NCBI GenBank assembly: GCA_940671915.1
Contig: CALNVZ010002974.1
Location: 45,598,376-45,662,375 of the forward strand
DNA: 64,000 nucleotides
From: Paracentrotus lividus
Lineage: Eukaryota > Echinodermata > Echinoidea > Camarodonta > Echinidae
Reading direction: 5' to 3'
How positions within the stretch are numbered: position 1 is the first letter of the stretch; every line of letters starts with the position of its first letter. Made by a program: the position numbers and the translations under genes. The notes beneath the pieces are model-generated. The model saw nothing but the letters and a program-made list of their open reading frames with translations, had not been told where the DNA came from and did no database searches. Below are positions 1 through 50,668 of the stretch, piece by piece.

Positions 1-1640
1 ACGTCATATAACTGATTGTCTGAAACAACGTAAATATGATAGACCAGTAAATTATGACGTATTAATCTTAGAGGAACTCACTTTGGGGTTAAGAAAAGAC
101 GTCAGTTAACCAACATGTTGTTTTGAATTTGTTATGAAGCATGTGGCAGACATTATTAATCAGTATCCTGTGAGTCACATGTGATGCAGGAATGATTAGA
201 CTTGTCTAATAGTGAATCTTTAACTCACAAACACTCTATCTTTCTCTACACCACCATGGGTATAAAGAATATACTTTCTCCCATATCCTTGCTTCCCTCA
301 TCTCTCTCATCAATTTGTGTGTTTCATAATACATGCGTGCATGATGCCCCTTTATTGTAGCATCACTCATCCACGTTAATCCTCTCATAAATTGACATAC
401 TTTCTACTTCCCCACCATCAATGAGCTGAGACTTCTCTTAACTCCAATCTTATGTGCCATTACCCTGTAAACAGAGTATAATTTAGAAGAGAAAACAAAC
501 TTGTCCAGCCAGACAGAAATCGTCGACTGTAGTTGTCCTTTTATTGCTTCCAGTGCTGTACGACAGAAATTGTTTAATAACCTTTTCTCCTGACTATGCC
601 TCCTTTTACTATCTTGTATCGTTGCCCTTTCCCTTTAACACCTGTCTTTCCTTCTCTCTTTCTTTCTCTTTGTCCCTGTCTGTCTACATTTCTTTGACTT
701 TTCTTTCCCATCTTTCTTTTTTGTTCTGAGTCATCCCAGGCAAGGGTGTGTGTGTTTATACCTGCTAAGCTTAAACACCGCAAAACAAAATGTGGTGTCT
801 AAATATAGATTCCTGTACGTAGAGTGTAGAAAGGAGTTAGTCGAACATGCTTTGGCAGCTCAAGCATGGAATACCACAGGACATAATTCATTTGAAACTA
901 TGCCAAAACCTGTCTGACTGCATAGAATCAGTTTCAAAGCTAACAACAGTCTTTCACAATTTAATAGGGGTTTAAAGTTGTAAGTAAGACACTCATTTAA
1001 TAATGAAGTATAGATATACGCAAAGAATGGTACTGGGCTTTTCTGCAGCAGGTTTTCAATTATGAGGGGGGGGGGGGTTTAACATCGTTGTTGATGTCCT
1101 TCTCGTAGTTGTTGTCATTGTCATCATTCTCAATGATCATCACTACACCTGTTTTCTATTGATGCGCACATACTGACTAGTGTACAAATTATTCTCAGTA
1201 AAATATGGTTCAATTCAACCATAATTATACACAGAGAAGAAGCATATTGTAATGAACCTTTGGGTGATTCAATGTTGTGTCGTAAGGGACACTCTGACAA
1301 TACTTCAGAGCTTTTGACACAAAACAAAATATTATTTCAATTGATTGTGATCGTCAAGTAGTACCAAAAGGAGTACAAGACCCAAAACTTCATTTGACTA
1401 AATTACACATCCGGTGCAATAGAGATGAAATATAGTACTCCTGTGTCATCCAAGACAGAGAAATAACAGAAAACAAAGAAAAGGGTTCCAAACATTTCAA
1501 GAAAACAAATTTCCCTGATTTTACCATGATGAAATCTAAAAATTCTCTGGTAATTATTCAAACCCATTTCCAGTTTCGCATGGATTTTGTGCTGTCGCCG
1601 GGAACTATTTGCAGTATAAAACACTAGTCTGACAGACTAC
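1..1640. other. non-coding sequence, probably scrib intron
   Basis: No exon or element end is recognisable. The stretch holds a pyrimidine-rich block around 590-720, a G run near 1066-1077 and otherwise AT-rich sequence. The next scrib exon after 1894 should lie before base 1 or was missed here. Confidence 0.4.
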
Positions 1641-1671
1641 CAAACTTTCCATTTTTTAGCCAATCAAAATT

Positions 1672-1815
1672 CCGACTTTTCCCTGATTTTGAAGCATTAT
1701 TATCAAATTCCCCGACTTTTCCCTGATTTTGAAGCATTATTATCAAATTCCCCGACTTTTCCCCAACTGGAAAAAAGTAAAATAATTTTCCCTGATTTCC
1801 CTGATTTTCCTGATG
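1672..1815. repeat. short tandem repeat with TTCCCTGATTT units
   Basis: A unit of about 42 bp containing CCCTGATTTTGAAGCATTAT is present twice in a row with almost no change, followed by shorter TTTCCCTGATT repeats up to about 1812. The composition is low complexity and non-coding. Confidence 0.7.
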
Positions 1816-1893
1816 GGCTGGGAACCCTGAAGAAACCTAAATATGAAATTGCCCCTGTCATGTACAGTTTATGAATTTGATTAGTTGACTTAC

Positions 1894-40204
<38,311 letters not shown>

Positions 40205-41047
40205 TTACAAAGTAGGCACAAGTACAAGTAACATTCAATACGTAATTACATTTTTTATCATAATTCATACTCATAATATCAAATAAATATTCATGGGGAA
40301 AGAGCAAATGTCAGGAAGTGTATATTAAGGCCCTATAGGCCTATATAATTTCAAATAAATTTTTTAAAAACAAATTAATTTTTCGTAAGCAAGTGACTGG
40401 TCATTACACATCCATTTAGCCTATACATGTACATCCATACATTGTTAAGATGATTTAGAACAGCAGTGATTTTATTATTTTGTCTAGTATTCATTTCCAA
40501 ATCCTACGTCCATTCATCACCCTACATTGACATTGGATTGACTTCTGGTTCAAGCTAAGTTTAGAGCTTAGACTACAGTGACATTCCTGAGGTGTGAGGT
40601 CATATTTGTTTACCTACATCCTTCAAACACATGTCAACAAACTATTGCTCAAAAGGGCCTTCCCAGACCACCACATCTACTACATGTAACGAACATTGTC
40701 ACAAGAAGTATTTCACTGCAAACATATGCAATACAAAGCATAGGCCTACATATAAATTTGTTCATGCCCCATACACAAACATTCTTGTGTTGTTTATGTC
40801 ATAAATTGATATATGTCATTATACTTTTTGAGGTGACATTTATTTATCATTATCATTTTTATTTTGATATTGACGGCTTTTAGTAGAAAACTGTCAAAAG
40901 ATGTTGAGCCCTGAATGAAAATGAAATCATGGAACATATCTTTCTTTCACAGCAACAAGGGTATTAACCCCCGTGTTAAATGATGGAGTTCCTTACACCG
41001 ACGGATAGTAAGAAACAAACATGTAGGCCTACATGAACTGTATCACA

Positions 41048-41832
41048 AGGTGGATTCACACCTACCCGATCAGGAAAAATTCCTGTAATTTACGAGAACT
41101 CTTCCAATCACCAAAATACCCGTAATTTGTGTTTTGGGTTCACATCTGCCCGAACTGTCTTTTTCCGAGGAAAATACCCAAAGTTATAAAAAAAAAGGAT
41201 GAAAGAGGAAAAAAACAAAGAAATACATAAGGAAAGAGAAGAAAGAAGGGAAAAACAAAGAAATACATAAGGAAAGAAAAGAAAGAAGGAAAAATATAGA
41301 AATATATAAGGAAAGATAAGAAAGAAGAAAAACAAAGAAAAACATAAGGAAAGAGAAGAAAGAAGGAAAAACAAAGAAATACATAAGGACAGAGAAGAAA
41401 GAAGGGAAGACAAAGAAATGCATAAGGAAAAAGAAGAAAGAAGGAAAAACAAAGAAATACATAGGGAAAGAGAAGAAAAAGAAGGAAAACAAAGAAATGC
41501 ATAAGGAAAGAAAAGAAAGAAGGAAAAACAAAGAAATACATAAGCAAAGAGAAGAAAAAAAAGGAAAAACAAAGAAACACATTTAAGAAAAAGAAAGGGG
41601 GAATAGAAAGTTCTCGTAATTTCGGTTCACACTACATAAGTTCCCGCGACCTTGGCGAAACTACGCGTAATTTCGTCGAAGTACCTACTAATTTATGGGA
41701 ATTTATCTTCGGGAATATTACGCGTAGTTTGGTTTCACACTTGCAAAATTACGCGTAGTTTGTGATCGGGGTAAAAATACCCGATCAGAGATTACGGGAA
41801 CTTTTCCTGATCGGGCAGGTGTGAATCAACCT
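41048..41832 (-). mobile_element. inverted-repeat element with a minisatellite core, copy B
   Basis: The reverse complement of copy A in structure: AGGTGGATTCACACCTACCC at the left, GGGCAGGTGTGAATCAACCT at the right, and an array of about ten AAGGAAAAACAAAGAAATAC units (41205-41590). The array is longer than in copy A, so repeat number has changed since the copies parted. Confidence 0.85.
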
Positions 41833-42212
41833 ACTGTATCTTTGTATTAAGGCGAACCCAACACAAGCATGTCACTTCTTGAGAATTTCACCTCCATTTC
41901 TTTGAATCTGGAAATAAATGTTTATATGGAATGGAAATAAAATGAGAAAGTAGAGAGAAGAAGTGAATAGAAACCAATCAGTGGTGATAACCTTAGTAGT
42001 GCACATGACCCTTGGTCATAAAGTGCAATTTCATTGACATACAGGCTCTGTCAACTTAGCCTCCAGCTTCATGTACAGTGGCATGGGGTCACCTGTGCCA
42101 TTGCTCCTTTCACAAACTAGCGACTGGTTTTCTGACCAAGTCAGTATGTACAATAAAAGAATGTACATGCATTTCACTGTTATTCTAAACTGCAGGGCCT
42201 ATTAGCACTGTT

Positions 42213-42470
42213 CTGCGGCGGTCACAACTCGCAGTACCTTCGACGTGCAACTCCCTACGCTCCCTACGATGGATTTTGTAGAAAATTTGTGCAGCGGAGG
42301 TACCTTGCATGTATCATGCATGTACGATGTGCAGGAAGTTTTTACAATACCCTTACTACAGAAACGCAGGAATCGCAGAAGTTGCCCCAGGACCTGTGCG
42401 TGCATTGCACATGCAACGTAGGCTACGTTGTTGGCACTTGCCCCGTAACCTACGAGTTGTGACCGCCGCA
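42213..42470. mobile_element. MITE with TGCGGCGGTCACAACTCG ends
   Basis: TGCGGCGGTCACAACTCG at the left is the near-perfect inverse of CGAGTTGTGACCGCCGCA at the right. The interior is GC-richer than the surroundings, with repeated TGCATGT motifs. 258 bp, no coding content. Confidence 0.85.
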
Positions 42471-43309
42471 TTATAAATCATGCCACCAAATATAAAGTTT
42501 CGAAAACATCAATATTTTTTTTAATGCAGATAGTCATGAAGAAACAAGTTGAATTACACAAACATTCCATTAGAATGCATGTCATAAAATTGACATTACC
42601 AGTTAATGAGAATACCCGTACTAGTTTCTACTTGTAGCCTCTAGAGCACAGTCGAGGCTCAGTGGTGAGGTTGTAACAAAACATGCAGATTTATGCAAAC
42701 ATTTTTCTTCTTTCTCAATCAATTGTACAAAAACTTATTGGTTTTTATAATACATGAATTGAAAGGGAAACACAATAGTCAAAAAAACATTCGAAGAGCA
42801 GATGCCTAATTAATGCAGTGTATCAGGAAAATATATTCATATTATGCTCAACTTCCATTTTCCGTACCTATTAATAAACTACATGAATGTTAATATATTT
42901 CAACATATCGAGCATGAGAGTGAAACCTACATTAATTACATCATTGAACCTCACCATCTGGGGATTTCCCCCAGGTTTTCTGCCCCCTAAAACGAGGAGA
43001 TAATGGTCTAGGTAGAACAATCCTTTTTTATTAGGCAGGAAAATCTATTTGTATTCCACAGCTAGGTAGGGAATAACACACTAGTTTCTGTTTCATGTCA
43101 TGTGTAAATAATTTCCACTGGGATGCAATTTAAAGGTCAGAATTCGTTAGAAGCATAATAATTGGGAAGTATTGATCCTGTTTGGACCGAAACAACTCTG
43201 AAAAAGCTCATAATTTACAATCTACATGTACTAAAAATAGTCTAAACGGGTGCATATCTGTAGTGTTCATAATGTTGCACATGAAATATCCATATTTTTT
43301 ATTCTTTAT

Positions 43310-43452
43310 AATGGTAAAAACCAATGTTTTTGAAATTTTGGACTAGTTGCAGAAAATTCATGAGTGGATAGTTTTGCAATTTATGTGATTTTTGCAAGGA
43401 TGGACTTGCAAAATTTGTGAAAATAAAACCCCAGCAAAAATACCCACCTAAC
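43310..43452 (-). repeat. decayed relative of the TACTGTATAAG MITE
   Basis: It contains TTTTGGACTAGTTGCAGAAA, TTTGCAATTTATGTGATTTT and AAAATAAAACCCCAGC in the same order as the 15338-15531 element, without recognisable tips. Confidence 0.45.
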
Positions 43453-43737
43453 AATACCGACCTTAGAAGGAAACCTATATACCTATCTGTAATTACGGAT
43501 ACCCGACTATTAAATAACAGACGTGATGAATCAATTAAAAATAATGGTTTTCATTTTATAGATAAGACATTGGTGAATGCAGTACATTCTATTCAAACAC
43601 AAGACGATGTTTACACAGTCATGCACTACTTGTAACCCCCCCCCCCCCCCATCGAAAATTAGAATACAAGCCGGAGGGGAATGAATTTTCATTGTGCATG
43701 GGGATATTGCCGTACATGTATGTTGAATGATGCTCTA

Positions 43738-44150
43738 CGATCCCTTAAAGAGAATCTAGTGTAGTGGGAAGGTGTGGGAAAGATGAAGAAAATTATTGTG
43801 AGCTTTCCTGTTATTTTCCTGCTATTTATGGAGAATATCATGACCAAAAAGCTCCACAATTTAAAAATTGCTCTTCAATTGTCCTAATAGTCATCATATG
43901 ACCCAAAATATACCATAACAGCTGATATGTTTGGGTCCTGAACATTTTGTGTTGCCCCATACATGCATTTCTGTGTAAGTGTATGTGACTCAAAGTTGAA
44001 TTGGGTTAATTTCTTATCATTTTTGGCAAATCAATAGCCTCATAGCACAAAATAATGCTTAGGTGAACTGTTATCAGTCATTCCAAATCACTTTAAGACA
44101 GTGTCTTCCCATTTCAATGCCATGACCAGAAGAACAATTTCACTTTAACA
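43738..44150 (-). repeat. dispersed repeat, copy 2
   Basis: Reverse-complement match to 4305-4780: GATGAAGAAAATTATTGTGA, GTGTTGCCCCATACATGCAT and CTTAGGTGAACTGTTATCA are shared. It is followed by a similar CTTTAA boundary in both copies. Family unknown. Confidence 0.7.
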
Positions 44151-44430
44151 TAAGGCAAGGGCCTACATGAAATTGATCTCTGTATTTGAATCACTAGGGG
44201 CTCGAGATGTTTAGAGAAGAGTGTAGGGCAGAAAGGTCATCATTCAGTCAACCTATATCTATGGCTTTTTAAGAAATGGGGATCCCTGTAGATCTTGATT
44301 AATTTCATCTAGTCAGATATAGGCACAAGTGGAGAATATCTTGCACAGTAATAATTTGAAGGTTATGCATTCATGTACACAATACTATAAAAGTGAGTTA
44401 ACATCCTTGGCTTTAAATTTCTTAACTGTT

Positions 44431-44620
44431 AACTGTATACGGCATATATTTTCACGATTTTGGTTCAAGACGGGGAATTCGCGAGAAAACTTTTTCGCAA
44501 ATTTAGTGTACATTGTATTTGAATTCACTTTATACAGAAATATCAGGAAAATTTTTGCGTTCAATAAGTCACAAAATTTGCAAAAATAAAAGCACTGTGA
44601 AATATTCAGCATATACAGTG
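44431..44620 (-). mobile_element. CTGTATACGGCATAT MITE
   Basis: Begins AACTGTATACGGCATATATT and ends ATATTCAGCATATACAGT. The inside is the reverse complement of the 21094-21291 element (AATACAAT...GAATTC region, CTTTTTCGCAAATT). Confidence 0.65.
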
Positions 44621-44816
44621 GATTATGTGTCAAATGGAACCTATCAAGTTATTTCCTGTCTCTGAGGTTCACTGAAGAAAGAAAACAAAACGAGAGAAAG
44701 AGAGGGAGAGAGAGAGAGAGCTCAGTGCACAGCTACAACACAAGGGTATGACAGAAATTATGAAAATAAATCAGCGCTCTGACTCTAGTTCCTCGGTTGT
44801 TTTCATAGTCTGAATC

Positions 44817-45274
44817 CTAATAAAGCACTAATAATTCCAGCTCAGAGAAATGTTGGTGTCTACATGAAAGTGATTGCTTGCTCAATGAAGCATAGTCAAA
44901 TGAATGAAGTAGATTGACTGCACCAATCTCCTCCAAACACCTCTGCCTATCTCTCCTATCTACTCCACTAAAGGAGACCGTGTTGATATAATCAGTACTG
45001 ACGATTACGACACGCATCCCCAACTCAGAAAAACAACCGGCAATCAAGGGTGAAAGCGCGCAGTTGGCGCCCGCGACATTTACCTCGGAATGACAGCATC
45101 GGTCCCTGGTGCTGTATCAGCCAGATCAACAAACTGAGTGTGACTACATACATGTATGGGGAGGGAATCAAGTACTATAGGGTGGACATCTTTAGCTAGA
45201 AATGTTCTATTATCAGAGAGAAAGGGGCTGTTCCATTGGTAAAGGGCCTTGTCCTTATTGATGTCTACTTCCAA
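44817..45274 (-). other. unrecognised coding-like stretch
   Basis: Two minus-strand frames stay open over about 460 bp in otherwise AT-rich DNA. One (45274-45083) reads MEVDINKDKALYQWNSP and onward to GTDAVIPR, ending at a GTAAATG that could be a donor. The other (about 45110-44820) reads EVNVAGANCALSPLIAGCF and then VVIVSTDYINTVSFSGVDRR. I recognise no family in either. It could be a fragment of an exon or of a retroelement. Confidence 0.2.
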
Positions 45275-45296
45275 TGTCTAGTACATGTAGGCTTCA

Positions 45297-45405
45297 GAAT
45301 GTAATGTGTTCAGATATTTGCGAGGTGAAACACTTGAAACCTCAAGCTGCCACGTAGATTTTTGACGAAATGAATACCATTTCTATTCTATTCTATTCTA
45401 AAATG
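45297..45405 (+). repeat. possible LINE 3' tail ending in TTCTA repeats
   Basis: GACGAAATGAATACCATTTC followed by four TATTC/TTCTA units resembles the short tandem tails of some invertebrate non-LTR elements. No protein-coding part can be assigned upstream on this strand. Confidence 0.35.
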
Positions 45406-45562
45406 CAGTCATTCTAATAACTTGTATCAGCAGTACCAGTTTATCAAAACCAAGAGAAATAGAGGATGAACATGTAGACTAGCACGAGTTAAAGAAAATT
45501 GTCACAATTATCCAGCTCATTATAAAGTGTGAATAACAACCACAATGAATTTATTATCTTAA

Positions 45563-46665
45563 AGGAAAATGAAACTCTAGAGCTACAACCCCATGGTAAC
45601 AATCTTTCATATATGACAGTCAAAATAAGCCATCAACCACCAAAATCTGATCTCCAAGGAAGGAGAACCATCCCTCCAAAGTTGGGTTACCTTGGGTTAG
45701 ACATCGCTTAGCGGAGGTCGCCATGTTGGCTGGGCTGGAGCAAAACTGTGACGTCACTTGCGAACAACCCCATTCAGCTATGTTTTGTACACACTATCAT
45801 ACACTAATCACGATTTAATTTTCCGAATCACAATATATAAGTTATAAAGTATAAAGAGACATATTGAATAATTGAATATTATAGTATCATGTTTTACATT
45901 ATTATTATTTTGTTTCTATTCAAACTTATAAAATACAACTCTAAATTTACGATCATCAATTCAACAATAACTGGACGCGTATGCGTGCGCATTTTCAGAA
46001 AGCTAGCCAAAGCTGCTTTTCACCGTCGCTACCGCCCGCTGTCGCAGCCGGCCGGGCTGGTATCGGGAGCGATCCTGTCTCTGGTCCGGTCGCTAACACT
46101 GGCTGGCTCGACGGACGCGTACGTGCGCCATTGCTTTCATCAAACGCCGAGTACACCGCACATCGAAGCATTCAACTTTATCAATCTGATTGTGTCCTTT
46201 TGCTTCTTTTATTGTAAAATTGCAGCAGACTGCTTAGTATTTCTATTTCTCAGTTATCTCAGGCCTCTTTTGTGGGTCGGGAAACCGAAAAAAAACACTA
46301 TATTTTGCGCCTTTATCGGACCGATTCCGACAGCCAAATGCTTGACAGTACACCATCTTGCGGAGCCGACTGCACGTAAACAAACACACAAAACGCGCGC
46401 TGGCTGGGCGATCAGCCGAGCTTGTTCGTCGATCGTGTGAGTTGTTCGTCAGTGACGTCAAATATCGCAGAGGACCATGGGAGAAATATGCAAATATCGG
46501 CAAGATGGCATCTTCCGCGGTAATCTCAAAATCAAGTTGAGTGAAGTTTGAGCTGGCAATATCTTCGGATATAGTCAACGGATTTTCTTCATTTAAATTT
46601 TATTTAGCAAATTGGAGTATGGCTCGACTTATTAAGGGGTTTTTGCTCTAGCCTTTCATTTTCCT
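45563..46665 (-). mobile_element. Kolobok-type DNA transposon, non-autonomous, with THAP exon
   Basis: TTAA direct repeats (45559-45562 and 46666-46669) flank terminal inverted repeats starting AGGAAAATGAAA; the pairing continues through CTCTAGAGC at the left against GGCTAGAGC at the right. TTAA targets are used by piggyBac and Kolobok superfamilies, and Kolobok transposases carry a THAP zinc finger. The minus strand here encodes the start of a THAP domain (46356-46243). At 1.1 kb no catalytic transposase domain is present, so this is an internally deleted, non-autonomous copy. Confidence 0.8.
46243..46356 (-). pseudogene. truncated THAP zinc-finger exon inside the Kolobok-type element
   Basis: From ATG at 46356 it reads MVYCQAFGCRNRSDKGAK, then VFFRFPDPQKRPEITEK, then TAG. 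The C-x4-C pair and the RFP motif are the first half of a THAP domain (C2CH zinc finger that binds DNA). At the place of the invariant Trp that follows the Lys-rich helix, the codon is TAG, one base from TGG. The downstream His/Cys ligands and AVPTIF box are not found. No donor GT is visible before the stop, so splicing out seems unlikely. As written it yields a 37-residue peptide. Confidence 0.7.
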
Positions 46666-46699
46666 TTAAGTAACATACTACATGTAGTTTAAATGAAAA

Positions 46700-48050
46700 C
46701 TTCTATCTAATTGAATCATCTCTTTAAACATCTGTAACAAATTGCATTAGTATGCATCTACCAATATTTGAACAGCTATTCAGGTTTTGTTTAAGATCAA
46801 TTTGACATACTGCGCAGTAAGAGAATTGTCAACAACTTTATAGAAATGGATGAATACAAAAGGTGAGATTTAATTCACAATATTAGGCAGGGTTGAGATT
46901 TATCCAGGATGAAGTATAATCACCAAATATTCAATAATCTTTGAGCAATTTGTTGATGTTATATTTGACAACTACCACACATCCTTGCATGAACTAAATA
47001 ATTTGATTTGTTTTTATTATCATATGATAAAGTGAAATTAGCTCATTTAAAAAAATATATGTCTGTGCTAATCATAATTACATGTACATGTAAATGAACA
47101 AAAAAAGAAACAAGGAATTTAAAGAAAATAAAAGAAATCAAAATAAACTTAATTTAAACCCTCTGACTGTTTAATATCTAAAGAAGATATATAGATCAAC
47201 TCTACATGGCCTGCTAATCATAATTACTTGTCAATGTGAACGGAAAAAACACCCCTGAAAAAAAAAAAACAGAAATTGAATAAAAAAAGAAATAAATATC
47301 AAAATTTCAAACTTTTTTGTATTGTTATCTAAGGAAGATATGGACCAACTATATTTTGTAAAGTGAAAAAAAATTTAAAAAAAAAAAAAAAAAATACAGA
47401 AATTTGTTTTTTTTTTAAAAATCTAAATCAAATCAATTCAAAAACTTTATGACTGTTATCTAAGTAAGATATGGACCAACTCTATAAGGCCTGTGAATTC
47501 AATTGACCTTGCCTCAAATATTTGCTTCTTACTGTAAAGTTGTGAGTTTCAATAGTAAATACATACAAAGGTTTGAAATGAGAATCAGAAGTATAATGTA
47601 TCCTGTCTGTAAGATGAGATGTCTTCACACCCACTGTGTACATTATGCATGATTAATATATCCATTACAGTTTCCACTTCTTAGGCTTTGCATTAGAATA
47701 ATAACTTCTATTACTTGTCTGCACCTATAGAAACCGATATGTTGTAATAACTTCCATCACTATACACCTTCATAAACCTATATGTTGTAATAATGTCCAC
47801 TTCTTATCTACACCTTTATGCTGGGAAGGTTTTGAAATAGCGAGGGCTTTTTAATAACCCTTTTCTCTGGGCACACATCCTGATAAAATTTTAGTCAAAA
47901 TTTACTGGTCCCCGCCCCCCCCCCCCCCTAAGTGTCAGGGGAAAGAGAAAAGTGTATTTGAGCATCTCTGTAAAAGATTGTTTTTTTCTAGATAAATTGA
48001 AGGTGAAGAAAAGATGACTTCTCCTAAGACTAGCTGTAGATCAATTTATT
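46700..48050. other. AT-rich sequence without recognisable features
   Basis: Contains several poly-A runs and repeated short phrases (ATCTAAGGAAGATATGGACC-like at about 47180, 47330 and 47460, a diffuse repeat with a period near 135-150 bp). No exon, element end or RNA gene is supported. Confidence 0.4.
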
Positions 48051-48059
48051 CTACCTGTG

Positions 48060-48192
48060 TGCACTGGTATTATCGTGGTGCAGCTGGCAAAAGGGCGTAA
48101 GACTTCTTGTATCCTCTACCTCAAAACCACTGGTATTATCATGGTGCAGCTGGCAAAAGGGCGTAAGACTTCTTGTATCCTCCCCCTCAAAT
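48060..48192. repeat. tandem duplication of about 66 bp
   Basis: CACTGGTATTATCGTGGTGC with the following GCTGGCAAAAGGGCGTAAG segment occurs at 48062 and again at about 48129, nearly unchanged. Confidence 0.85.
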
Positions 48193-48820
48193 CCACCAAT
48201 AAGTAGCCAAACTTCATATTTGAGCTAAAAGTTCTGTGTTTTAAGAAACTGGAGATTCCAAGCTTTCCAATGATACCAAACACTTATTGTTTCCTAAAGT
48301 ACAACAAATCTAAATACCAATTTAGAAGAAGAGCTAATGAATGCTTTCCTATGCAGGAAAAATTCTTCTCCTATTTTCTCAGCTGTTCTACTACCGACTT
48401 ATTGGTGGTTTTCAAGCAGTTGGTCACATATGAATACTGTTATGTCCTTCTGCCAGCAGGAGAACGTTATTTCCCTCGGGGCATGCAGCTGTGAACAGGT
48501 AATCTCTCCTTAGAATGTTGAGCAGCCAAGTTCATATGCAATGCAAGCTTTCTGTAGGTATACATCTCACATTTACAACTGGCAAATTGTGCAACATTTT
48601 GTTTGGGAGCCTGATAGCTCGATTGTCCTCATTTTTATTATTTTGTGAACGTCATGCGTGTAGCAAAACATCTTAAAATAAAACTAGAATTATCCTTGCT
48701 TATACATGCCCAGTATCATCACATCAGAAGTGTTTCCATACAAATTAACAATATTTATGCAGCATGAAAGTATAGTTTGGGCATAATTTGATAGAGTATC
48801 CTAATCAACTTGTAAACATT

Positions 48821-49626
48821 TGGGTATGGCCATCGGGTTGGGTCAAAAAGTGTGACATCTCAGCATAACTAAAAACTACAAATGATATATGTTTTAAGCA
48901 TGTCAGCATTACATTAGTATCATGACCCTAAATGTCCTTGGAAAATATGGGCCATTTAGACTAAATTTTGATGAAGTTATTGAACAAAATATGCAATAAC
49001 TATGTTACATGGACTTCATGTCCATGTAACATAGTTATTGTGATATTTGGTCATAACACTCAAATTCCACCAGCTATATTGACCAAAATGTGATAAAATA
49101 TGCATACTGACTTGATTAATCAGTTAGCCAAATATCTCAAGTATCGGGTGCTCGGCTTAATTTTTAAGAGAAAATTAAAAAATGTATCACTATGTGACAG
49201 AAGTCCATCAAATGTCACAAAACGTAACGTAGTAAAGGACTTGATGTCCATGTAACGTAGTGAAACAAAAACTCTGCTAATGACATCATTGATGAAGTCC
49301 TGAGTAAATTTTAATAAGAAATAACATCCCCTGTACTAACAGTAATCAAAATAAATCCTTTATTTTGTATAAAACATAATACAAGTGTTGCCATAATAGA
49401 AATTATAAAATAACTGTTACATGGACATCGCGAAGTCCATGTCACGTAGTGATAGCTTATTGGAAATTTCAGGTACTTAGTGCCCACCTAGAAGAATGTA
49501 ACTTTTTGAGGGTTGTAAGATCAAGCCCTAATTTGTATTGAGTACAAAATTGAAACCAAATAAGCTACTATTTTTAAATAAATGAATGTCAAGTGAAAAA
49601 TTACCCCAACCCGATGGCCATACCCA
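48821..49626. mobile_element. inverted-repeat element of 806 bp with internal palindromes
   Basis: TGGGTATGGCCATCGGGTTG at the left is the inverse of CAACCCGATGGCCATACCCA at the right. Inside are a perfect 21-bp palindrome with a 5-base loop (48994-49040) and two related GTCCATGTAACGTAG motifs at about 49247 and 49433. No transposase frame is visible. Confidence 0.8.
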
Positions 49627-50280
49627 TTTATGAATCGATCAGGCCTAACAGTTACTAGTAACGGACTTCACATAACAGAGTTAGATTACATTGTATATTT
49701 TGCTGTAGCAATTTCTTTGGAAGATCAAAGCTTGCCTCATAAGTTGTGAGATATTATTCCTCAGCATATGCCCATTTCATTACATGGTTTTAATGTCTAA
49801 TGTGTTGTAATAAAGTCTAACTCTAGTGTGAAAAAGGAGAATGAGGCAAGTCTATGTGAGAGAGGGCTCTCTGTGGGTCATGATTAAACATGTAACTACC
49901 GGCTATAATTCATGTCTCAAAAACATCTGGTTACCATAACTTGTTATTGATAAACATACATTACAAGTACATCATGATAAAATTCAATTCAATTCAATTC
50001 TACTCTATGGTCTAATTGTGTAAACGTAGAAAAGGGAAATAATGTAGCAAACACCCTGGAAAATTATTACAACCCCCCTCCCCCCCCCCCCCCCACCCCT
50101 AACACTCATTTGATTTGAGTTCTTAAAAATAAGGGATGTCATTAAAGATCAATACATGTTTGAAATATGTTTACATTGGAAAAAGACTAAGTCTGTAGGA
50201 GGAGGTGGGTGCGGAGCACTTTGATAAGATGAGAGGCAATTATAGGAAGATTAGAGATGCGATCAAAACAAAGACAAACT

Positions 50281-50668
50281 AAGGGTTGTGTTCAATGTAG
50301 ATTTTTCAAATTTAAACGCCAACATGCATCATGATACAAAACGCTGAAATAAAGAGAAACAAAGTGTGTGTTCACCGTCCCGGTCATAAATGTAAACGTC
50401 TTTCAGATCTTGATTCGGAAGAAAATTTAAATGCCAAAAAAGGTACGTTTTGAAACATGATCAGCTTCGATTTAACGACCTTCAGCATCGCGACTGCAAA
50501 TGCGCCACTGAATGCAATTGCGTTTTCAAACGTCTTTGAATGTGCTCTCACAATGGAAGCTTCTGGTGCAAGTGAAAAAAGTGCAGATCATGTGAGTTTT
50601 ATAATTGCATTTTGTATGATTCATGTTGCCGTTTAAATTTGAAAATTAACATTGAACACACCCTTTGG
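50281..50668. mobile_element. MITE with AGGGTTGTGTTCAATG ends
   Basis: AGGGTTGTGTTCAATGTAGA at the left (then TTTTTCAAATTTAAACG) pairs with CGTTTAAATTTGAAAATTAA and CATTGAACACACCCTT at the right, an inverted repeat of about 45 bp. A partial copy is at 29117-29365. Confidence 0.8.

Noticed and set aside
45889-46440. A 183-codon plus-strand frame
   Set aside because: It lies inside the Kolobok-type element opposite the THAP exon, has no recognisable domain and starts in AT-rich low-complexity sequence.
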